A stretch of DNA of 6,159 nt from Bacteroidota bacterium. Its GTDB lineage: Bacteria; Bacteroidota; Bacteroidia; Bacteroidales; UBA1556. Shown here one piece after another: positions 1 to 3,368 of this stretch. A program made the position numbers and the translations under genes. The DNA lies in assembly GCA_003648395.1 (NCBI GenBank), contig QMPB01000299.1, forward strand, positions 1 through 6,159, read 5' to 3'. Under the pieces are notes generated by a model that made no database searches, had not been told where the DNA came from, and saw only the letters and a list, made by a program, of their open reading frames with translations. Numbering within the stretch: position 1 is the first letter of the stretch; every line of letters starts with the position of its first letter.

Positions 1-765
1 AGCTATCTCGTCCCAAAGACTAGTATTAATACGTTCTTTTGAAGTTATTTTGCTTGTAACTCTATTTTCAATTTCAAATTTATTCAAAACTGATTTTGTT
101 GCTTTAATTAAAGAACAATAACCATATTCTTTTGTTTCTAGTAAATCCACACGGTTCATGCTTGAATACTTAGCAACCTTGATTGAGTTGCTATTTTCAT
201 CTGCCATTAAATATGCTACATAATTAAATGCCCCATCCAATGCTAGCAATTCTAGATTATTGACGAAATTATCATTCAGTTTTAAGTTTTTGGCCTCGTA
301 GTATATCTTCAATTGTTCAAAAGTCAAATCTTGACGATTTGATACAATCTTACCAATGGAATTTCTAGTTCGTTTTGAGAATAGATCTTCAATCATTGAA
401 ATAGTCATTGGCTCTGCTGCTGATCCTATGCGCAAAAAGCATCCTCGCTCTGTCATGCCTTGCTTTCTCAAATAATAAGGTTTCTCCGAGCCGCTTGCAA
501 TAATTATTTTAATAATATCCTTTCCGTCATGAACCTCATTAATCACTTCAAATAGACCTAAACATGAAGGTTTAATATTATGCTTTAATCTGTCTTTTAT
601 TTTCAACTGAAGAGCATCAGAATCTTCAATACCAATTGTTGAACCTTTATCGTCAACACCAATATAGATAATGCCACCTCCCTTTGAATTAATAAAAGCA
701 ATAACTTCTTTCTCTAAATTATCTGTTAATTGAAGCTTATACTCTATTCGATTTGATTCTGTCAT
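1..765 (-). CDS. AlbA_2 (Schlafen-type) domain putative DNA/ATP-binding protein, C-terminal part beyond left edge
   Basis: The frame is open from an ATG at 763-765 to the window edge, giving 255 codons and no stop, so this is a 5' (N-terminal) fragment. It begins MTESNRIEYK. Residues 5-130 fit an AlbA_2 / divergent AAA-4 domain (PF04326-type): an early E-Y-K, then AFINSKGGGIIYIGVDDKG at 23-41, then GIEDSD, then a strand-rich half ending in FLRIGSAAEP at 110-119. Residues about 145-255 match the linker usual in COG2865-type proteins, with GAFNYVAYLMADENSNSIKVA at 178-198 and a closing KERINTSLWDEIA. In that family the next segment is normally a GHKL-like ATPase module, here outside the window. 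Such proteins are annotated as putative transcriptional regulators or ATP-binding proteins and their substrate is usually unknown. No Shine-Dalgarno precedes the start; the leader is A/T-rich. The family is fairly sure, the cellular role is not. Confidence 0.85.
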   Translation of the reverse strand, partial: MTESNRIEYKLQLTDNLEKEVIAFINSKGGGIIYIGVDDKGSTIGIEDSDALQLKIKDRLKHNIKPSCLGLFEVINEVHDGKDIIKIIIASGSEKPYYLRKQGMTERGCFLRIGSAAEPMTISMIEDLFSKRTRNSIGKIVSNRQDLTFEQLKIYYEAKNLKLNDNFVNNLELLALDGAFNYVAYLMADENSNSIKVAKYSSMNRVDLLETKEYGYCSLIKATKSVLNKFEIENRVTSKITSKERINTSLWDEIA

Positions 766-805
766 GATTTATTATTAAAAAGTAAAGGTAATATGATTTT
801 GGTTT

Positions 806-813
806 CAAAATTA
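806..813 (-). promoter_or_regulatory. Possible Bacteroidota -7 element for the AlbA_2 gene
   Basis: On the minus strand this reads TAATTTTG, a match to the Bacteroidota -7 consensus TAnnTTTG. It lies about 41 bases upstream of the AlbA_2 start codon, similar to the spacing at the cytochrome promoter. I see no TTTG -33 element at 17-23 bases further upstream, so it is only half a promoter. An 8-base motif with two free positions also arises easily by chance in AT-rich DNA. Confidence 0.3.
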
Positions 814-864
814 CTAAATTATTTATTCCTCCATTTTTTAATAATCAACAAATCCTCAATCAAA

Positions 865-890
865 AACCCGCCTGCCGGCAAGGTAGGGTT
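865..890. repeat. GC-rich imperfect palindrome with TGCCGGCA core
   Basis: The arms AACCC (865-869) and GGGTT (886-890) are inverted copies. Inside them CCT pairs with AGG and GCC with GGC around the perfect 8-base palindrome TGCCGGCA (873-880); small bulges break the symmetry. It resembles the short dispersed CCTGCCGGCAGG-type palindromes that I recall as repeated in many Bacteroidota genomes, but one copy in this window cannot prove that it is repeated. It abuts the tRNA-like stretch on its right. Confidence 0.45.
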
Positions 891-915
891 CGATTCTTTT
901 CCTGTTAGGTGTACA
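886..915 (+). other. tRNA 3'-end-like fragment (possible tRNA remnant or att-type scar)
   Basis: GGGTTCGATTC at 886-896 has the form of a tRNA T-arm: a G before TTC, R57, A58, and a C closing the loop. It is followed by CCTGTTAGGTGTACA, which resembles the acceptor end of a Bacteroidota tRNA running into a terminator. The T-stem would be weak (G-C, two G-U, one A-T, one T-T mismatch). No D-arm, anticodon arm or 5' acceptor strand is visible upstream, where the sequence is palindrome and AT-rich DNA. It is therefore not a functional tRNA. It could be the scar of an integration into a tRNA 3' end, or the tRNA-like tail sometimes seen beyond small GIY-YIG nuclease genes in this phylum (from memory). 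No such nuclease gene is present here. Confidence 0.3.
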
Positions 916-921
916 ATTTAT

Positions 922-956
922 AAAAGCACTACTCGGCTCGAGTAGTGCTTTTTTTT
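922..956 (+). terminator. Strong intrinsic terminator, probably bidirectional
   Basis: A perfect 14-bp inverted repeat (922-935 and 939-952, core GCACTACTCG / CGAGTAGTGC) encloses a 3-base loop. The plus strand continues to a run of eight T (949-956), a classic Rho-independent terminator. On the minus strand the same hairpin is followed by TTTTA, so it could also stop read-through from the cytochrome gene towards the AlbA_2 gene. No intact plus-strand gene lies to its left, only the tRNA-like stretch, so on the plus strand it looks like the leftover terminator of a lost transcript. Confidence 0.8.
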
Positions 957-1003
957 GGTTAAGTTGTCTAGCCCTAAAATACGGTGACGATTTTGTAGTC
1001 AGT

Positions 1004-1038
1004 TTGCATCCTAAATTTAATTTTTGTTTAAGATGCAA
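1004..1038 (-). other. Hairpin with 12-base arms downstream of the cytochrome gene
   Basis: TTGCATCCTAAA (1004-1015) is an inverted copy of TTTAAGATGCAA (1027-1038) with one position differing. Read as minus-strand RNA all 12 positions can pair, one as a G-U wobble, around an 11-base loop. Read as plus-strand RNA that position is a C-A mismatch, so the structure is better on the minus strand. It starts 51 bases after the cytochrome stop codon. No T-tract follows it on the minus strand, so it may be a 3'-end stabilising hairpin or a weak terminator rather than a standard one. Confidence 0.45.
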
Positions 1039-1088
1039 TATTAAAAAACAATCCCTAAACTCCCCCTAGTTTTTGTGTTGATCCCATT

Positions 1089-1553
1089 TTATTCCACAAC
1101 CACTTTATAAGTTGCATGGCAGGCTACGCAGTTATTAGTCAAAGCAGCCATTTGCTTAACAGTTGTTTGAGGATTATAATTAGTTTTGGCACTATCGGCA
1201 ATCGCCTGAAATAAATGATGCCCTTGAAACCCCATTTGCTTACATGCTAATGGAGATAATTTCAATAAACGAGCTGGCGTTTCATCAATAGATGCTTGCC
1301 CTTGACGAGATGCAGCCTCATAAATTTTCTCAGGATTATTCTCTGCAATTCCTTGCTGAATCTCAGCCATAATTACCAAATAATCACGCATTTCGCTCAT
1401 CACTAATTCGCGTAAATCAGGCGCATACTTAACAGTTGTTCGTGTATCATTTGGTAGTTTCACTAATTCTGTCCCTGTAAATAATAACACATATGCTAAA
1501 ATTAAGGTAGTTGCCAAAAGTACTACATTGCTTGCAATTAATATTTTCTTCAT
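1089..1553 (-). CDS. Class II (cytochrome c'/c556-like) monohaem cytochrome c
   Basis: This 154-residue protein starts at the ATG at 1551-1553 (MKKILIASNV) and ends in TAA. Residues 4-26 form one hydrophobic stretch with Lys before it: a signal peptide or, as no clear cleavage site follows, an uncleaved N-terminal anchor placing the protein outside the inner membrane. The single haem site C142-V-A-C145-H146 is near the C-terminus, and the rest (about 45-140) reads as amphipathic helices, which together fit the four-helix cytochrome c' fold. His146 would be the proximal ligand; Met52, Met55 and Met62 in the first helix are candidates for a sixth ligand as in cytochrome c556. It probably carries or senses electrons or a gas in the periplasm; the partner is unknown. 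No neighbour is respiratory. It has its own promoter (1595-1624) and is probably monocistronic. Confidence 0.85.
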   Translation of the reverse strand: MKKILIASNVVLLATTLILAYVLLFTGTELVKLPNDTRTTVKYAPDLRELVMSEMRDYLVIMAEIQQGIAENNPEKIYEAASRQGQASIDETPARLLKLSPLACKQMGFQGHHLFQAIADSAKTNYNPQTTVKQMAALTNNCVACHATYKVVVE

Positions 1554-1594
1554 TTTATATTATTTTTAATTTCAATAAAAAAATTATGATGATG

Positions 1595-1624
1595 CAAAAA
1601 TAAATTATTAATACTTGCTGCAAA
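1595..1624 (-). promoter_or_regulatory. Bacteroidota-type promoter of the cytochrome gene
   Basis: On the minus strand a TTTG (1621-1624) is followed after 18 bases by TATTTTTG (1595-1602), matching the Bacteroidota -33 TTTG and -7 TAnnTTTG elements at about their usual distance. Transcription would start near 1588-1590, giving an A/T-rich leader of about 35 bases before the ATG at 1553. That leader has no Shine-Dalgarno sequence, as is normal in this phylum. Confidence 0.6.
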
Positions 1625-1631
1625 TACCAAC

Positions 1632-1652
1632 ATATTGGGATATTGGGATATT
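1632..1652. repeat. Short tandem repeat ATATTGGG x2 plus partial third copy
   Basis: ATATTGGG occurs twice without a gap (1632-1639 and 1640-1647), followed by ATATT. The repeat lies 8 bases beyond the -33 element of the cytochrome promoter, on its upstream side. Direct repeats there could bind an activator, but two copies of an AT-rich 8-mer are weak evidence. Confidence 0.5.
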
Positions 1653-1823
1653 TACATAGTTATTCTAAATTTCCATTTACTAATTGAACTTAGGAATTTA
1701 AGTAAGCTAGAAAAGGCATTAATTATTCAAGCTGATTTTAATAACGACGTGGGTTTGGCTACTCCACTTATCGAGGCATTGAATTATTCCTAATATAAGG
1801 CGTGTATTGATCTACTTCTACTA

Positions 1824-1843
1824 AAGAGAACCAAAATCCTCTT
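1824..1843 (-). terminator. Weak candidate terminator after the propeller gene
   Basis: On the minus strand AAGAGGA (from 1837-1843) can pair with TTCTCTT (from 1824-1830), including one G-U pair, around a 6-base loop. It starts 22 bases after the propeller gene's stop. Only three T end the stem and no longer T-tract follows, so it is a marginal terminator. Confidence 0.3.
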
Positions 1844-1864
1844 AACAAATCATCCTTTTAATAT

Positions 1865-3325
1865 TTAATGGCTTATAACTAAGCGTTCAATATGTGTATG
1901 TTTATTATTCTGAATACTGATAATATATACTCCATTCGCCAAATACGATATATCTATATGCTCATTATTCTTACTATTATTGCTTAATATAAGTTTCCCC
2001 TGAATTGAATAAATGCTGTAATTAAATGAGGTATTATAAGTATTTTCAATTTTAAAGAAATCATTGGCAGGATTAGGAAATATACTGATATTATTATCAT
2101 GAGATATAGGATTATCCATATCGCTAATCAGCTTATCAATATTATATATATATATCAAACCTTTGTTTTTAATGGACTTTTCGCCGCCAGTACTAACCAT
2201 CAGATTATCATTAAAAACAAAAATATTATTCCCAAAATAAATACTTGATTGAGGGGCAAAATAAGTTGTGTCTTTTCCCCATTGACCATTCTCATAAGTT
2301 AGCATTTCAATATTACCATCATCTTTTAGATTTTCGTCATGGCGAGGAGATGTAATAAAAACAATACTATCTTTTATAGCAACCTTAGACCCGAACAAAT
2401 CGTGGCCTCCAACATTAGAAGAAATTATAGGATTAGGATTTAACTGCCAAGTATTATTATAAGTAGCAATATATGCCGCTCCAGCAAAAAAATAATCTTC
2501 GCTAGATGCATTTACAGTAGTATGAGGTGCTCCTATTACTAAAGTATTATTTTCGACTGCAATACTTACTCCAAAGTTGGAACTAGCATTACTCACATTC
2601 TCCCTAAAGAAAGTGTCTAATTGCCAAGTCTGGTTTTGATTTTTATAAACAAAAACTCCTCCATTAATTTGTGAATTGCTAGTTGCTGGTGCTCCTATAA
2701 ACAAGAAATCAGAATTTAAGCAAATACTTTTGCCAAATTCAAAATCTACATCAAAAGGAGAATGGATTTTCTGAGATAAAACATACTGCCCAGCTTGCTT
2801 TTTGTAAACAAAAACACAACCCGAATCTAAGTTCGGAGCACCTACATAAAGATAATCTCCTAATAACTGAATGGAGGCCCCAAAATTCATATTCTTTTGA
2901 CTTGAGTCGGCATAAATATCCTGAGAATGGATCCAACTACTACCCTGCTGAGTGTATATGGAAACAGCACCCGCCATAAAACCCTTAGTATCATTTCCTA
3001 GTTCGCTAACTGCTAAATAATCGCCATCCATACTAAGCTTATAGCCAAAAAGTTGGTATGGCTTTTTATTCACCGCACTTATATTCTGAACAAAATCCCA
3101 ATTAGCTCCGTTCTTTTCATAAATATAAACACTCCCATTACCATAGTCATCAATACTATCGCGAGGATCGGACACGCAGCAATAATTTCCAGAACCTGAA
3201 ATATCCCATCCGAAATGATTTTGATGCCCAATGGATAAATTACTAAGTGTATAACCCTGCCCTCTTGCTGACAAACCTATGATTAGAGCTAAAACTATAC
3301 TGAAAAATATTATCTTGTTTTTCAT
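1865..3325 (-). CDS. Secreted seven-bladed FG-GAP-type beta-propeller protein with T9SS type A sorting domain
   Basis: This 486-residue protein starts at the ATG at 3323-3325 (MKNKIIFFSI), with a signal peptide over residues 1-22. Seven repeats of about 50-60 residues follow, each opening with Phe-Gly at 38, 93, 148, 197, 251, 311 and 364. Typical forms are FGASI...DYLYVGAP, FGKSI...DFLFIGAP and FGVSI...NTLVIGAP. After each, a Gly leads into a strand such as GSVYIYE, GCVFVYK or GGVFVYK. Seven such units fit one closed propeller. The integrin-type Ca-binding loop (DxDxDG) is not evident. Residues about 412-486 form a T9SS type A domain: ISIFPNPANDFFKIEN, SIYSIQGKL, then GVYIISIQ and a basic end. 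The protein should cross the outer membrane by T9SS and be anchored on the surface or released. Its ligand is unknown. It lies 43 bases after the large upstream gene, probably in the same transcript. Confidence 0.9.
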   Translation of the reverse strand: MKNKIIFFSIVLALIIGLSARGQGYTLSNLSIGHQNHFGWDISGSGNYCCVSDPRDSIDDYGNGSVYIYEKNGANWDFVQNISAVNKKPYQLFGYKLSMDGDYLAVSELGNDTKGFMAGAVSIYTQQGSSWIHSQDIYADSSQKNMNFGASIQLLGDYLYVGAPNLDSGCVFVYKKQAGQYVLSQKIHSPFDVDFEFGKSICLNSDFLFIGAPATSNSQINGGVFVYKNQNQTWQLDTFFRENVSNASSNFGVSIAVENNTLVIGAPHTTVNASSEDYFFAGAAYIATYNNTWQLNPNPIISSNVGGHDLFGSKVAIKDSIVFITSPRHDENLKDDGNIEMLTYENGQWGKDTTYFAPQSSIYFGNNIFVFNDNLMVSTGGEKSIKNKGLIYIYNIDKLISDMDNPISHDNNISIFPNPANDFFKIENTYNTSFNYSIYSIQGKLILSNNSKNNEHIDISYLANGVYIISIQNNKHTHIERLVISH

Positions 3326-3368
3326 AATTATTACATATTTTTATTACTTATTTAGAATAATTAAATAC

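Larger units (their letters stand above)
766..1088. other. Non-coding spacer between the AlbA_2 gene and the cytochrome gene
   Basis: This 323-base stretch has no supportable protein gene. It holds, in order: a possible -7 motif (806-813), an imperfect palindrome with a TGCCGGCA core (865-890), a tRNA-3'-end-like stretch on the plus strand (886-915), a 14-bp hairpin followed by eight T (922-956), and a second hairpin with 12-base arms (1004-1038). The GC-rich patch at 867-888 stands out from the very AT-rich surroundings. A short plus-strand frame (793-945) and a 60-codon minus-strand frame (856-1038) run across these structured elements and show no family resemblance. Confidence 0.7.
1554..1864. 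other. Non-coding spacer between the cytochrome gene and the propeller gene
   Basis: This 311-base spacer contains the cytochrome promoter, the ATATTGGG tandem repeat and a weak hairpin after the propeller gene. The part from about 1660 to 1820 shows no recognised site. On the plus strand a frame ending at a TAA near 1792 is open for about 65 codons and its last part reads protein-like (LEKALIIQADF and ATPLIEALNYS), but it has no ATG and I recognise no family. It could be a decayed gene end or chance. Confidence 0.6.

Noticed and set aside
886..915. Complete tRNA gene
   Set aside because: Only a T-arm-like and acceptor-like 3' part is visible. The D-arm, anticodon arm and 5' strand are missing and the T-stem is weak.
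793..945. 50-codon plus-strand frame from an ATG at 793, ending at a TAG inside the terminator stem
   Set aside because: Its C-terminal part is just the translation of the palindrome, tRNA-like stretch and hairpin. The first part has no recognisable sequence and no promoter was found.
856..1038. 60-codon minus-strand open frame starting MHLKQKLNLG
   Set aside because: It runs across the terminator hairpin, the tRNA-like stretch and the palindrome, and shows no protein family pattern. It is a by-product of non-coding DNA.
1598..1792. About 65-codon open plus-strand frame ending ATPLIEALNYS
   Set aside because: It has no ATG, overlaps the opposite-strand promoter and matches no family I know. 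A decayed gene end is possible but not supportable.
2751..2936. 61-codon minus-strand open frame inside the propeller gene
   Set aside because: It is a shadow in another frame of the FG-GAP gene, whose own frame shows clear repeats.
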